Source of the DNA: an uncultured Lachnospiraceae bacterium
GTDB taxonomy: Bacteria; Bacillota; Clostridia; Lachnospirales; Lachnospiraceae
Length of the DNA stretch: 33,338 bases
Assembly: GCA_900317755.1 (NCBI GenBank)
Contig: ONHZ01000072.1
Coordinates: 1-33,338, forward strand
Reading direction: 5' to 3'
Position numbers and translations under genes: made by a program. The first letter of the stretch is position 1; the number at the start of each line of letters is the position of its first letter. Under the pieces are notes generated by a model, which saw nothing but the letters and a program-made list of their open reading frames with translations, did no database searches and was not told the origin of the DNA. This document shows, in pieces, positions 6,911-15,628 of this stretch.

Positions 6911-8977
6911 ATGGATGCACTTGAGTACCAGGGCGGCGTGAAGAAATATCTCCAGCTCCCTTTATATATGATCATTGTGTTTGCGATTGGCACAATATTC
7001 ATATATTTTTATAATACGACAATCGGTGTCATTGCGACAGTCATTGTCATTGTATATGGAATTGTGACGCTTGCGCTCTACAGGAAGAATGTGAAGACGC
7101 TGGCGGAAGAGGTTGTGACGATCGCGACGAGCTATGCCACGATGCAGAAGGAATTCCTTGAGAAATTCCAGCTTCCTTATGCACTGCTTGATGCAGGCGG
7201 ACATTTTCTATGGCAGAATGAGAATTTCCAGGAGCTTTCCGGGAAAGAAAAGCATTATTCCAAGTCGATTACTACCATATTCCCAGAGATTACGAGGGAA
7301 TGGCTTGAGAAGAAAAATGACAGGGATTTCGACTGCATTATCAAATATAATGGGAAAGTCTATGATGCGCTTTTCACGAGGGTAAATCTTTATGAGGCAC
7401 TGAATAAGGATGAGGTCCTTTCCCAGGGCGAATCACAAAGCGGGCTTTTTACATTATTACTCATTGATATTTCAAGTTCTGAAGAGCTTCGCGCGGAGAA
7501 TGAAGAGCAGAAGATCTGTGTGGCACTGCTTGACATTGACAACTATGATGAGACAGTCGAGTCGATTGACAATGTAAAACGTTCACTGCTTACCGCCATC
7601 ATCGACAGGAAGATCAACCGTTATTTCCAGGAAGCGGATGCGATTATCAGGAAGACGGATGATGATAAATATTTCATTATCTTCCAGTATAAATACCTGT
7701 CAAAGCTTGAGGAGAATAAGTTCTCAATCCTTGAGGATATGAAGGCCACAAAGGCTGGAAATGACAAAGAGCTTACGGTTTCAATCGGCATTGGCATACA
7801 CGGAAATTCTTACCAGAAGAATGCTGAGTATGCGAGAACGGCGATTGATCTGGCAATGGGCCGTGGCGGTTCGCAGGTCGTCATAAAGGATAATGCAAAT
7901 ATTTCCTATTATGGCGTACGAGGCAAGGAAATCGAGAAGAATACCCGTGTCAAAGCCCGTGTCAAGGCAGAAGCACTCCGCGAACTGATGGAGACCAAGG
8001 ACAAGATTTTTGTCATGGGACACAAGATTTCTGATGCTGATGCAATCGGGGCAGCAATCGGAGTTTTCTGTGCAGCAAAGCATCTTGACAAGGAATGTCA
8101 TATCGTATTAAATACCATCACATCATCACTGAAACCAATTATTGAATTATTCGATGATGATGAGAAATATCCTTACGATATGTTTGTCCAGGGGGATACG
8201 GCACTGGAGGAAATAGACGCAAACAGTCTGCTGGTTGTCGTAGATACGAACAGGCCGTCCTATACTGAGTGTCCGGAGCTTCTTGAGAAGACAAAGAGCA
8301 TTGTCGTCATCGACCACCACCGTCAGGGCAATGAGCGTATAGAAAATGCGACGCTTTCCTATATTGAGTCCTATTCATCCTCTTCATGCGAGATGATCGC
8401 AGAAGTACTTCAGTATTTCTCTGAGAATATCCATCTCACGCAGGAAGAGGCAGAGAGCATGTATGCCGGCATTCTTATTGATACGAACAACTTCCTTACG
8501 AAGACAGGTGTCCGTACCTTCGAGGCCGCTGCATATCTGAAGCGCTGCGGCGTAAATGTCACACATGTCAGAAAGCTTCTCCGTGAAGACATGACTGCAT
8601 ATAAGGCACGTGCTGATATCATCAGGAATGCTGAGGTTTACAGGAATGCTTTTGCAATTGCTGTCTGTGATGGGGACAATATTGACAGCCCGACCATTGT
8701 TGGCGCACAGGCTTCAAATGAGCTTCTGAATATAGTTGGAATCAAGGCTTCCTTTGTTCTGACAAATTACAGGGGCAAGGTCTATGTCAGCTCGCGTTCG
8801 ATAGATGAAATCGATGTTCAAGGCATTATGGAGCGTCTTGGCGGCGGCGGTCACCAGAATGTCGCAGGTGCGCAGATTGAAGACGCATCAATAGAAGAAG
8901 TGAGAAGACACATTAAAGAAATATTAGACGATATGATTGATCATGGAGAGATAAAGCTCTCGATCATGAAGAATTAA
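6911..8977 (+). CDS. gdpP: Cyclic di-AMP phosphodiesterase, GdpP/DhhP family
   Basis: A membrane enzyme that hydrolyses c-di-AMP to pApA, controlling osmolyte uptake and cell-wall homeostasis. The 688-residue protein has two N-terminal membrane helices (about 14-34 and 36-57), a PAS-like region (about 84-190) and a degenerate GGDEF-like domain (about 200-325). It then has a DHH domain with [12 protein letters not shown] (about residue 370) and VVIDHHRQG (about 464), and a DHHA1 domain with [12 protein letters not shown] near 640. All metal-binding DHH motifs look intact. AAGGAAGG (about 6889-6896) is rather far from ATG 6911, but no better start is seen. It heads the conserved gdpP-rplI-dnaB order. 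Confidence 0.94.
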   Translation: MDALEYQGGVKKYLQLPLYMIIVFAIGTIFIYFYNTTIGVIATVIVIVYGIVTLALYRKNVKTLAEEVVTIATSYATMQKEFLEKFQLPYALLDAGGHFLWQNENFQELSGKEKHYSKSITTIFPEITREWLEKKNDRDFDCIIKYNGKVYDALFTRVNLYEALNKDEVLSQGESQSGLFTLLLIDISSSEELRAENEEQKICVALLDIDNYDETVESIDNVKRSLLTAIIDRKINRYFQEADAIIRKTDDDKYFIIFQYKYLSKLEENKFSILEDMKATKAGNDKELTVSIGIGIHGNSYQKNAEYARTAIDLAMGRGGSQVVIKDNANISYYGVRGKEIEKNTRVKARVKAEALRELMETKDKIFVMGHKISDADAIGAAIGVFCAAKHLDKECHIVLNTITSSLKPIIELFDDDEKYPYDMFVQGDTALEEIDANSLLVVVDTNRPSYTECPELLEKTKSIVVIDHHRQGNERIENATLSYIESYSSSSCEMIAEVLQYFSENIHLTQEEAESMYAGILIDTNNFLTKTGVRTFEAAAYLKRCGVNVTHVRKLLREDMTAYKARADIIRNAEVYRNAFAIAVCDGDNIDSPTIVGAQASNELLNIVGIKASFVLTNYRGKVYVSSRSIDEIDVQGIMERLGGGGHQNVAGAQIEDASIEEVRRHIKEILDDMIDHGEIKLSIMKN

Positions 8978-8990
8978 CAGAGGATTTGCA

Positions 8991-9437
8991 ATGAAAGTAA
9001 TATTATTAAAGGATGTCCGCCCACAGGGAAAAAGAGGAGACATCATTGAAGTTTCTGATGGATATGCAAGGAATGTCCTGATCAAAAAAGGTGACGCTAT
9101 GGAGGCGACTACTGCAAACCTTGCAGGCTGGAAGCAGAAGATGAAGCATGAGGCTGATGTCGCTGAGCAGAAACGTGTTGATGCAGTTGAACTAAAGGAA
9201 AAACTGGAAAAGCTCAAGGTCGAGACAGTTATCAAGACTGGTGAAAATGGCAAGGTCTTTGGATCCGTTTCATCTAAGGAAATTTCTGAAGCACTCAAGA
9301 AGCAGTTTGCTATTGACATCGAGAAGAAGAAATTTGAACTCGCAGAACCGATCAAGTCGCTTGGCGTGCACGAAGTCAAAGTAAAGCTGCACCCGACCGT
9401 CACCGCAACACTACGAGTACATGTCAGTGGAAATTAA
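8991..9437 (+). CDS. rplI: 50S ribosomal protein L9
   Basis: A large-subunit protein with an extended shape that binds 23S rRNA. The 148-residue product has the N-terminal L9 domain ([20 protein letters not shown], then [16 protein letters not shown]), a long connecting helix (about 45-80) and the C-terminal domain ending in [17 protein letters not shown]. It starts 13 bases after gdpP with GAGG upstream. Its stop overlaps the dnaB start by one base (TAATG). Confidence 0.97.
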   Translation: MKVILLKDVRPQGKRGDIIEVSDGYARNVLIKKGDAMEATTANLAGWKQKMKHEADVAEQKRVDAVELKEKLEKLKVETVIKTGENGKVFGSVSSKEISEALKKQFAIDIEKKKFELAEPIKSLGVHEVKVKLHPTVTATLRVHVSGN

Positions 9438-10921
9438 TGGATGATTTTACAAACGAACAACCGAATATTTCTGACGAGGAGCTCATGAAGTTTGCGCCGC
9501 CGGAAGACGAGGAGGAATACGTTCCTCCGGTCGAGGAGGAGCCGTATATTCCTGAGGGGAATGCTCTGCCGCCTGCGGGTGAGAGCAGTGTTTCGAGGAC
9601 GATGCCGAGTGACAGAGTGTCTGAGGAGTCTGTCATTGGTGCGATGATCATGGACAGGGATGCCATTGTTGTGGCAACGGAGATGCTGACTGCACAGGAT
9701 TTTTATTTTGAGCAGTGCGGGTATCTGTTTCAGGCAATCAGCGACCTTTATCAGGAAGGCAAGTCTATTGATCCCGTTACGATTCAGGCAAAATTCCATG
9801 ACAGGAATCTCTCTGATTCCTATGCGAATGTGGAGTATATTAATTTACTTCTCTCAAAAGTTCCGGCCAGCATCAATATCCGTGATTACTGCGAAGCAGT
9901 CAAGAATAAGGCAATGCTCCGGAGCATTATTAAGATGAATCAGGCAATGGAGCTGGACTGCTACAAGCAGGACAAGCCGATCGAAGATATTCTTGATGGG
10001 GCTGAGAAGGATCTTTCAAAGCTTATTTCCGAGCGTGGAATCGCTGATGAAGTTCCGATTCAGGATGTCGTCATAAATGTTCTGAACAAGATTCAGACAG
10101 CATCAGAGCAGGACGGAAATGTCACAGGTGTGGCCACAGGATTCATTGATCTTGATTACAAGACAGCAGGTTTTCAGCCATCAGATCTTATTCTGATTGC
10201 AGCACGACCATCAATGGGAAAGACCGCTTTGGCCCTTAATATTGCAGATTATGTCGCACTGAAGGAGCAGAAGACAGTTGCGATTTTCTCACTTGAGATG
10301 TCAAGGGAGCAGCTGGTAAACAGGCTGATTGCACTCGAGTCAACAGTTGATGCGCAGAGGCTTAGAAACGGAAATCTTAAAGAAGCTGACTGGGACAGGA
10401 TTCTCCAGGGTGCAGGCGCAGTTGCAAAGTCTCATCTCATCATTGATGACACACCTGCCATTTCGGTTTCAGAGCTGCGGACTAAATGCAGGAAATTCAA
10501 GGCTGAGAATAATCTTTCCATGGTAATGATCGATTACCTGCAGCTCATGACAGTCGGGCGGAATATTGACAGCAAGCAGCAGGAAATTTCAGAGATTTCC
10601 AGATCGCTTAAGGCAATTGCCAGGGAACTGAATGTGCCTGTTGTAGCGCTTTCCCAGCTGAACCGGGGTGTTGAGCAGCGAGATGACAAGCGGCCGATGC
10701 TTTCAGACCTTCGTGATTCGGGAGCGATTGAGCAGGATGCCGATGTCGTAATGTTCATCTACAGGGACGATTATTATCACAAGGACAGCCCGGACAAGGG
10801 AATTTCTGAACTTATTATTGCTAAGCAGAGAAATGGCCCGGTCGGAACCGTCCGTCTGGCATGGATGCCTGAGACCACGAGATTTGCAAACGCGGAGCTC
10901 AAAGGCAGGAACGACAGCTAG
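9437..10921 (+). CDS. dnaB: Replicative DNA helicase DnaB
   Basis: A hexameric 5'-3' helicase that opens the replication fork. The 494-residue protein carries the N-terminal DnaB domain (about 58-165, SEESVIGAMIMDRDAI) and the RecA-like domain. The latter has Walker A ARPSMGKTALALN (near residue 256), LEMSREQLVNRL, Walker B MVMIDYLQLM, and LSQLNRGVEQRDDKRPMLSD, followed by LRDSGAIEQDADVV. Residues 1-55 are an unusual acidic, proline-rich extension (EDEEEYVPPVEEEPYIPEG). No inteins are present. Translation is probably coupled to rplI, because the start codon overlaps the rplI stop and the ribosome binding site is weak. Confidence 0.96.
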   Translation: MDDFTNEQPNISDEELMKFAPPEDEEEYVPPVEEEPYIPEGNALPPAGESSVSRTMPSDRVSEESVIGAMIMDRDAIVVATEMLTAQDFYFEQCGYLFQAISDLYQEGKSIDPVTIQAKFHDRNLSDSYANVEYINLLLSKVPASINIRDYCEAVKNKAMLRSIIKMNQAMELDCYKQDKPIEDILDGAEKDLSKLISERGIADEVPIQDVVINVLNKIQTASEQDGNVTGVATGFIDLDYKTAGFQPSDLILIAARPSMGKTALALNIADYVALKEQKTVAIFSLEMSREQLVNRLIALESTVDAQRLRNGNLKEADWDRILQGAGAVAKSHLIIDDTPAISVSELRTKCRKFKAENNLSMVMIDYLQLMTVGRNIDSKQQEISEISRSLKAIARELNVPVVALSQLNRGVEQRDDKRPMLSDLRDSGAIEQDADVVMFIYRDDYYHKDSPDKGISELIIAKQRNGPVGTVRLAWMPETTRFANAELKGRNDS

Positions 10922-10925
10922 TGAG

Positions 10926-11006
10926 AAATTATCAATTATGGCGTGTTAGAATAAACTAATCAGTCATATTGTAGCCTTGCTGGAATTGATAATTTGACTG
11001 ATTTTT
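10926..11006 (+). promoter_or_regulatory. Interleaved inverted repeats (A-B-A'-B') between dnaB and trxA
   Basis: Arm A AAATTATCAATT (10926-10937) is the exact complement of A' (10984-10995). Arm B AATCAGTCA (10958-10966) is the exact complement of B' (10995-11003). The order A-B-A'-B' means the stems are either a pseudoknot or mutually exclusive. B' is followed by a short T-run (to 11006), so B:B' could act as a weak terminator and A:A' as its alternative. Function is inferred. Confidence 0.55.
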
Positions 11007-11121
11007 GATATATTTCAGAACAATATTGAAGAGTCAACAGCTTTTCATATTAGTTCAAGTTTAATGGGAATAAGTATATTGGCGCGATGATTATTATTAG
11101 AATATCTTAAAGGAGTAAGCT

Positions 11122-11436
11122 ATGGTAAAGAAGATAAATGAAGCAGAATTTTCAGAAGCAGAGGGAAAGGCCGCTGCAGTCATAGATTTTAACGCTGTCT
11201 GGTGCGGTCCGTGCAGGATGCTTGGACCGGTACTTTCTGAGCTTTCAGATGAATACACGGGAAAGGTTGATTTTTATTCTGTAGACGTTGACCAGAATCA
11301 GGATCTTGCAGTTAAATATGGAATCTCAAGCATCCCTGCCCTGATTGTCTTAAAGGACGGAAAAGAAGCAGGCCGCCAGGTCGGATTTGTTCCAAAGCCG
11401 GCATTAAAGAGCTTCATTGATAATGCTATTGGATAA
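11122..11436 (+). CDS. trxA: Thioredoxin
   Basis: A cytosolic dithiol oxidoreductase that reduces protein disulfides. The 104-residue protein has the classical length and the active site WCGPC (residues 27-31) in the context IDFNAVWCGPCRMLGP, then VDVDQNQDLAVKYGISSIPALIVLKDG with the cis-Pro after Ile. AAAGGAG lies six bases before ATG. It is flanked by the interleaved repeats upstream and a terminator downstream, so it is probably transcribed alone. Confidence 0.95.
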   Translation: MVKKINEAEFSEAEGKAAAVIDFNAVWCGPCRMLGPVLSELSDEYTGKVDFYSVDVDQNQDLAVKYGISSIPALIVLKDGKEAGRQVGFVPKPALKSFIDNAIG

Positions 11437-11460
11437 ATTATATTCTGTATTATTTTTCTT

Positions 11461-11491
11461 GGACTGTGACAATGGGCACAGTCTTATTTTT
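11461..11491 (+). terminator. Terminator after trxA
   Basis: GACTGTG (11462-11468) pairs with CACAGTC (11477-11483) across an eight-base loop, followed by TTATTTTTAT. Confidence 0.75.
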
Positions 11492-11515
11492 ATATTTTGA
11501 AGCAATAATCATACA

Positions 11516-11544
11516 TTGTGTGGAAACAAAATGTATTTTATAAT
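11516..11544 (+). promoter_or_regulatory. Promoter of the XpaC-like gene
   Basis: TTGTGT (11516-11521) and a perfect TATAAT (11539-11544) are 17 bases apart, 30 bases before the start codon at 11575. Confidence 0.6.
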
Positions 11545-11574
11545 GAATGCATATTTATTCAATCAGGAGTAATT

Positions 11575-12738
11575 ATGTACGGAAATAATAATTACCGTGG
11601 GCAGGGCTCACAATATATACGAAATGGGAAGCAGTGGCAGAATGGTCCAAGAGGTGCCCAGCAGTACCGTCAGGGCAATTCGAATGCTGCAAATAGAAAT
11701 ACCTACCAGAGTACGATGGATTCGCTAAAAGCTTCCGGCATGAGAGTGCAGAATGCGATAGCGACAGGAGATTTCCGGGGACTTTCGAATGAAATCAGAA
11801 ATTCTGTCAGCACGATCGTTTCTGGCATAAATAAGCCGCTTTATAATACTGCGCCAAACCCCTATCGCAATATGCAGTACCTTGCAGGTGAGCAGTCAAC
11901 GATTGGAATGGGCGTGGGAAGTGCTATTTCTGCAATACTTGGTATTTTCTTTGCTATTATGACATTGGTCTTTCTGCCAGTTGGCCTGGCAGGGCACATG
12001 ACTGGTGCGACAGTTGCCGGCATTATCCTTGCCGCCTTCTGTGGCACAAGCGTTTTTGGATTTATCAAATGCCATAAAAGCTACAATGTTTCTACGACTT
12101 ATAATATTTACAGAGGTGCCATCATCAGCTCCCAGACGGAATTTGTAAGTATTCACAGACTGGCGCTCACGGTCAGGAAAAGCGACGAGGAAACAGTAAA
12201 AGATGTCGGGACTTTCATTGAGAATGGTTTTCTTCCACAGGCAAAATTAAGCGACGATGAAAAGACGCTTCTTCTTTCAGCAAATGCAGCAGACTATTAT
12301 CAGAAAAATGAAGAATACAGGAAAAATTACGGCGTTCATATTTCAAATATTGAGAAGAGCTTAAATGAGCTTCGGGATTCTGCTTCACAGGTTCAGAATC
12401 AGGAGATGACACAGAAGCTTTATCACACGATTTCGCTTGTCGAAGCCATACTTTCAAATGTGAAGAAGGATAATGAAAATGTAAAGAAGGTTCTGACTTT
12501 CGAGTCGTATTATCTTCCGACGACTGTAAAGCTTGTAAACAGTTACATCAAGCTTGAGCATTCAAATAATCCTGCAGCGCAGAAGCAGGCTTCGCTTAAA
12601 GAGATTTCGGATTCGATAGATTCGATAAATGAAGCATTTGATACGATTCTAAAAAATATGACGACAATCGACACTTCCGATGTGATGAGCGACATGGCTG
12701 CAATGGAAACCATGATGAAGCAGGACGGGCTGATCTAA
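11575..12738 (+). CDS. XpaC-like membrane protein (5-bromo-4-chloroindolyl phosphate hydrolysis family)
   Basis: The family was named for an activity on an indolyl phosphate, but its physiological role is unsettled. It is regularly encoded beside TelA toxic-anion-resistance proteins. The 387-residue protein has a Gly/Asn/Gln-rich N-terminus (1-45) and two membrane helices (about 115-137 and 144-165). A helical C-terminus follows, with the family stretch VLTFESYYLPTTVKLVNSYI near residue 305-325. ATG 11575 has AGGAG upstream. A frame open from 11518 lacks a ribosome binding site. The TelA-like gene follows 58 bases downstream. Confidence 0.75.
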   Translation: MYGNNNYRGQGSQYIRNGKQWQNGPRGAQQYRQGNSNAANRNTYQSTMDSLKASGMRVQNAIATGDFRGLSNEIRNSVSTIVSGINKPLYNTAPNPYRNMQYLAGEQSTIGMGVGSAISAILGIFFAIMTLVFLPVGLAGHMTGATVAGIILAAFCGTSVFGFIKCHKSYNVSTTYNIYRGAIISSQTEFVSIHRLALTVRKSDEETVKDVGTFIENGFLPQAKLSDDEKTLLLSANAADYYQKNEEYRKNYGVHISNIEKSLNELRDSASQVQNQEMTQKLYHTISLVEAILSNVKKDNENVKKVLTFESYYLPTTVKLVNSYIKLEHSNNPAAQKQASLKEISDSIDSINEAFDTILKNMTTIDTSDVMSDMAAMETMMKQDGLI

Positions 12739-12796
12739 GCAGGTTTGATTGTGGCAGAACGGCAATCTTTTGATAGTTTGATGGAAATTTTCTGAA

Positions 12797-13417
12797 ATGG
12801 AACGACTTGATTTTTCAACAGAAGAATCTGAAAAAATAGAAAAATATAAAGAAAGCCTGAGCCTTGACAGCCCGGAGTCCATCAGTATTTTCGGGACAGC
12901 ACTTCAGCAGAAAATGGCCAATCTTTCAGACAGGCTATTAAAAAATACGGCAAAGCAGGATATTGATCATGCAAATGAGCTGATTGAAAAAATAAATAAT
13001 GCGATAGGCGAATCTTCCGGGAAGAAGCCAAAGGGACTTTTCAGGAAAAAAGAAAAGCCAATCGAGCTTAAAGATATTGACCTCATTGAAAATGACCTAA
13101 AGATGGCGCAGGTGAAATTCTTAAAAGACGTAGCACTCTATGACAGATTCAATGCCGAAAATGAGGAAAATCTTCGTGAGCTTGAGCTTCTGATCCGCGC
13201 CGGCGAAGAAAAGAAAATGGAAAATCCTGACGCCGCGTACATCCAGCAGTTTGAGAAGAAGCTTTCCGATATGAAGATTTCCCATACCGTAGCTTTGCAG
13301 ACAAGGGAGCAGCTGAAAATCATGTCAAAAAGCGAAGCGGAAACAGCTGACAAGATCCGCTCGATTGTTGTGAACACGATACCGATCATCAGGATGCAAC
13401 AGAATCTGACGACATAA
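12797..13417 (+). CDS. TelA-like protein, half-length (toxic anion resistance family)
   Basis: The 206-residue protein is highly charged and helical. It resembles the N-terminal half of TelA/KlaA proteins: ESISIFGTALQQKMANLSDR, then a helical stretch with ENEENLRELELLIRAGEE, and HTVALQTREQLKIM. It stops right after NTIPIIRMQQNL, where family members of about 350-400 residues normally continue. The usual IP-W-Q context is altered to IPIIRMQ. A terminator begins 18 bases after the stop, so no downstream half is present. It is either a truncated gene or a natural short form. It follows the XpaC-like gene, the usual partner. Confidence 0.6.
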   Translation: MERLDFSTEESEKIEKYKESLSLDSPESISIFGTALQQKMANLSDRLLKNTAKQDIDHANELIEKINNAIGESSGKKPKGLFRKKEKPIELKDIDLIENDLKMAQVKFLKDVALYDRFNAENEENLRELELLIRAGEEKKMENPDAAYIQQFEKKLSDMKISHTVALQTREQLKIMSKSEAETADKIRSIVVNTIPIIRMQQNLTT

Positions 13418-13435
13418 TCAATATGAACATTTAAT

Positions 13436-13471
13436 AATGCTGTTATGTTTTTATCAGGTAACAGCATTTTT
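13436..13471 (+). terminator. Terminator after the TelA-like gene
   Basis: AATGCTGTTA (13436-13445) pairs perfectly with TAACAGCATT (13459-13468) across a 13-base loop and continues into T. It closes the XpaC-TelA unit. The following aldo/keto reductase gene begins 34 bases later. Confidence 0.85.
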
Positions 13472-13504
13472 CTATTCAGAATTATCAAATGGAGGTATTC
13501 CAAA

Positions 13505-14461
13505 ATGGTACCCACAAAAGTCATTCTCGGCATGATGAGAATCAATTCTCTCTCCGAAGCAGAATTAGAAAAATTAATTGATACTTCACTTTCTCTCGGC
13601 ATTAATTCCTTTGACAATGCCGACATTTATGCTTACGGAAAATGCGAGGAGAAGTTCGGCGCATTTCTTTCACAGCATCAGAATCTCCGTGAAAAAATCT
13701 ATATCCAGTCGAAATGTGGAATCTGCAAAGGCTATTATGACCTTTCGAAAGAGCATATTCTTTCTTCAGTTGATGACAGTCTTAAGCGCCTGCATACAGA
13801 TTATCTTGACATGCTTTTCCTGCACAGGCCGGATGTGCTGATGGAAGAAGATGAGGTTGCAGAAGCACTTGCTGAGTTACAGAATGCTGGGAAAATACGC
13901 GCCATCGGCGTCAGCAACATGAGTGCCGGGCAGACTGAACTTATCATGTCAGCCCTTCAGAGAAAATCCATTTCGGATTCAAATGCAGAGGCATCAGCCG
14001 CAGAAACGCATTGTTTCCCGGACACTCAGAAATATCATATTTCAGCCTCCCAGCTCCAGCTCTCGCTCGGCCATACCGGCATGATCAATGAGTGGGTGAA
14101 TGTGAACATGAACCATGATAATGCGAAGAATACTGGCGGGTTACTCGAATTTCTGCGTCTTCATAAAATCGGCATTCAGGCATGGTCACCGCTGCAGCAC
14201 GGCTTTTTCAAGGGAACCTTCCTTGAAAACGATAAATATGAAAGGCTGAATCAAAGGCTCGATGTGTTTTCTGAAACATATTCTGCTTCAAAGTCAGCGA
14301 TTGCATTAGCATTTGATTTAAGGGTTCCAGGTGTTACAAATGTAGTTGTCGGGACTACAAAGCCTGAGCATTTAAAAGACCTTGCCTGCGCATCTCAAAT
14401 CACGCTTTCCAGGGAAGACTGGTACTCACTTTATCTTGCAGCAGGGAATGGGCTTCCGTGA
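13505..14461 (+). CDS. Aldo/keto reductase, YdhF-like
   Basis: A predicted NADPH-dependent oxidoreductase with a TIM-barrel fold; substrate unknown. The 318-residue protein contains NSFDNADIYAYGKCEEKFG with the catalytic Asp and Tyr region. QSKCGI provides the Lys, LFLHRPDVLM the His, and a C-terminal VVGTTKPEHL serves cofactor binding. Residues about 155-185 (KSISDSNAEASAAETHCFPD and following) are a Ser/Ala/Glu-rich stretch that looks inserted relative to the compact family form. GGAGGT about eight bases before ATG 13505 fixes the start. A frame open from 13445 runs through the preceding terminator and is discarded. Confidence 0.88.
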   Translation: MVPTKVILGMMRINSLSEAELEKLIDTSLSLGINSFDNADIYAYGKCEEKFGAFLSQHQNLREKIYIQSKCGICKGYYDLSKEHILSSVDDSLKRLHTDYLDMLFLHRPDVLMEEDEVAEALAELQNAGKIRAIGVSNMSAGQTELIMSALQRKSISDSNAEASAAETHCFPDTQKYHISASQLQLSLGHTGMINEWVNVNMNHDNAKNTGGLLEFLRLHKIGIQAWSPLQHGFFKGTFLENDKYERLNQRLDVFSETYSASKSAIALAFDLRVPGVTNVVVGTTKPEHLKDLACASQITLSREDWYSLYLAAGNGLP

Positions 14462-14487
14462 AGAATTACAAATATTACACATAAACA

Positions 14488-14517
14488 TTGACAAAATCAG
14501 AGATAAAATAATATATT
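14488..14517 (+). promoter_or_regulatory. Promoter before the small accessory ORFs
   Basis: A perfect TTGACA (14488-14493), an 18-base spacer and TATATT (14512-14517) lie 53 bases before the small ORF at 14570. Confidence 0.6.
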
Positions 14518-14569
14518 GATTATTAGTTTATTAGATGAATTTTCCTTTTGTTGAAGGGAGAGAATGCAA

Positions 14570-14860
14570 ATGATTACATACCATTTTCAGAATGATGAGG
14601 AAACATTTGATGCGATGACAGAACTCACTTTGAGAGTTAACCCCACTAAAAGAGCTATGGTAGCAGAAAGAATATTATGCCTTACATTCTTATTTACTGT
14701 GAAGAGTAGAAGGAAAGAGACCATGAAAAGGGAAACTCTGAAAGAGATAAAAGATTATCTTAATAAAAAGGGTACATGGATTTTTTCTGAAAACGGCGTG
14801 AAGACTGAATCAGCTGATGGCATATTGAAGAGCATTCAGAAATTTTTGTACGGGGAATAA
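14570..14860 (+). CDS. Small hypothetical protein
   Basis: No family is recognised. The 96-residue product begins MITYHFQNDEETFDAMTELT. It has a short hydrophobic stretch (ILCLTFLFTV, about 37-46), not long enough to be a confident membrane helix, and a Lys/Glu-rich C-terminus. GGGAG ends nine bases before ATG 14570; an ATG at 14564 in the same frame would be only three bases away and is less likely. A good promoter upstream and the lipoprotein gene three bases downstream suggest a small operon. Confidence 0.55.
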   Translation: MITYHFQNDEETFDAMTELTLRVNPTKRAMVAERILCLTFLFTVKSRRKETMKRETLKEIKDYLNKKGTWIFSENGVKTESADGILKSIQKFLYGE

Positions 14861-14863
14861 AGT

Positions 14864-15034
14864 ATGTTTCATAAAATGAAGAAACTGGCTATTTTTATAT
14901 TAATGATACCTTTGATATTGACAGCAGGATGCGCTAACTTTGCATGTGAAGGTTTTACAGGTGATGGTTCCCATTTGCCAGATAAGTTTGATAGTGTAGA
15001 TAAAGTTTTACTAGAAATTGCAAATTCTGATTAA
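14864..15034 (+). CDS. Small lipoprotein (56 residues)
   Basis: The product starts MFHKMKKLAIFILMIPLILT and continues AGCANF. A basic N-terminus, a hydrophobic core and the lipobox LTAGC (Cys at residue 23) predict export and lipid anchoring. The mature part is only about 34 residues (CANFACEGFTGDGSHLPDKF and on), with a second Cys. GGGG lies about nine bases before ATG 14864. An internal ATG at 14876 gives a more typical MKKL start but lacks a ribosome binding site. The next reading frame (from 15043) may be the remainder of a longer gene broken by a frameshift. Confidence 0.55.
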   Translation: MFHKMKKLAIFILMIPLILTAGCANFACEGFTGDGSHLPDKFDSVDKVLLEIANSD

Positions 15035-15042
15035 ATCTACAA

Positions 15043-15243
15043 TTGAGTTTCAGACCGTATATTTCGAAGCGGAGAAGGTATTACTTTGAAATCGATAACA
15101 AAATAGAATTATCAAATGGAGGATATGTAAAAAATTCAAAAGTGCCACTTCAAAACGAGGAAATGAAGTTTCTTAGCAATAAATTGAAACAAGAATACAA
15201 GGCTAATAATATTGACTTTACTTCCTTTCAAAGTGAAATTTAA
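15043..15243 (+). pseudogene. Possible gene remnant after the lipoprotein
   Basis: A 66-codon frame would start with TTG and has no ribosome binding site. Its sequence looks protein-like: a basic start, then FEIDNKIELSNGGYVKNSKV and an Asn/Lys-rich helical end. The frame is open back to 15031, where it meets the end of the lipoprotein in another frame. A single indel could therefore have separated one lipoprotein gene into two parts. It may also be a chance ORF. Confidence 0.3.
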
Positions 15244-15314
15244 CTTTGCGATTAATTAATAATTCGACAGGAACATGGAGAATTAAAGAATTATTATATA
15301 AAAACGAGATTGCA

Positions 15315-15323
15315 TGATATAAT
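15315..15323 (+). promoter_or_regulatory. Extended -10 promoter of the DUF4160 pair
   Basis: TGA followed by a perfect TATAAT (15318-15323) lies 27 bases before ATG 15350. No clear -35 element is present. Confidence 0.5.
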
Positions 15324-15349
15324 AACCATAATTATGAAAGGAGAAAGCT

Positions 15350-15628
15350 ATGCTATATCCATTTATGACATTACCAGATGATACAGAAATTGTGCATTCA
15401 GAAAGCTATTTACAAGATGGACAAGAGCATGTTCGCGTTGAAATAGAAAAACCTATTGAGGGAGGTTTTCAATCAGCAACATGTATTCTTCCAGAGTATG
15501 ATTGGCAGGATATCAATGGATTTTCGGAAATTGAAATTCGAAAACTTCAGGATTTGATTTCTTCCCTTGCTCATATTATTTTCCGTCTGGCAAGAAACGG
15601 AGGATTTGATAATGCCTCAAGTTTTTAA
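15350..15628 (+). CDS. Small acidic protein paired with a DUF4160 gene
   Basis: The 92-residue product begins MLYPFMTLPDDTEIVHSESY and ends LARNGGFDNASSF. From memory, similar small proteins occur just before DUF4160 genes in Lachnospiraceae, but no named domain is recognised. AAGGAG seven bases before ATG gives a firm start. Its 3' end overlaps the DUF4160 start by 17 bases, so translation is likely coupled. Two-gene overlaps of this size are often seen in toxin-antitoxin modules, but nothing here proves such a role. Confidence 0.6.
   Translation: MLYPFMTLPDDTEIVHSESYLQDGQEHVRVEIEKPIEGGFQSATCILPEYDWQDINGFSEIEIRKLQDLISSLAHIIFRLARNGGFDNASSF

Noticed and set aside
8924-9403. 159-codon minus-strand ORF opposite rplI
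   Set aside because: It is an antisense artefact with Ser/Phe-rich shadow composition; L9 on the plus strand is certain.
13138-13626. 162-codon minus-strand ORF across the TelA terminator
   Set aside because: It overlaps two plus-strand genes and a terminator, and has no recognisable motif.
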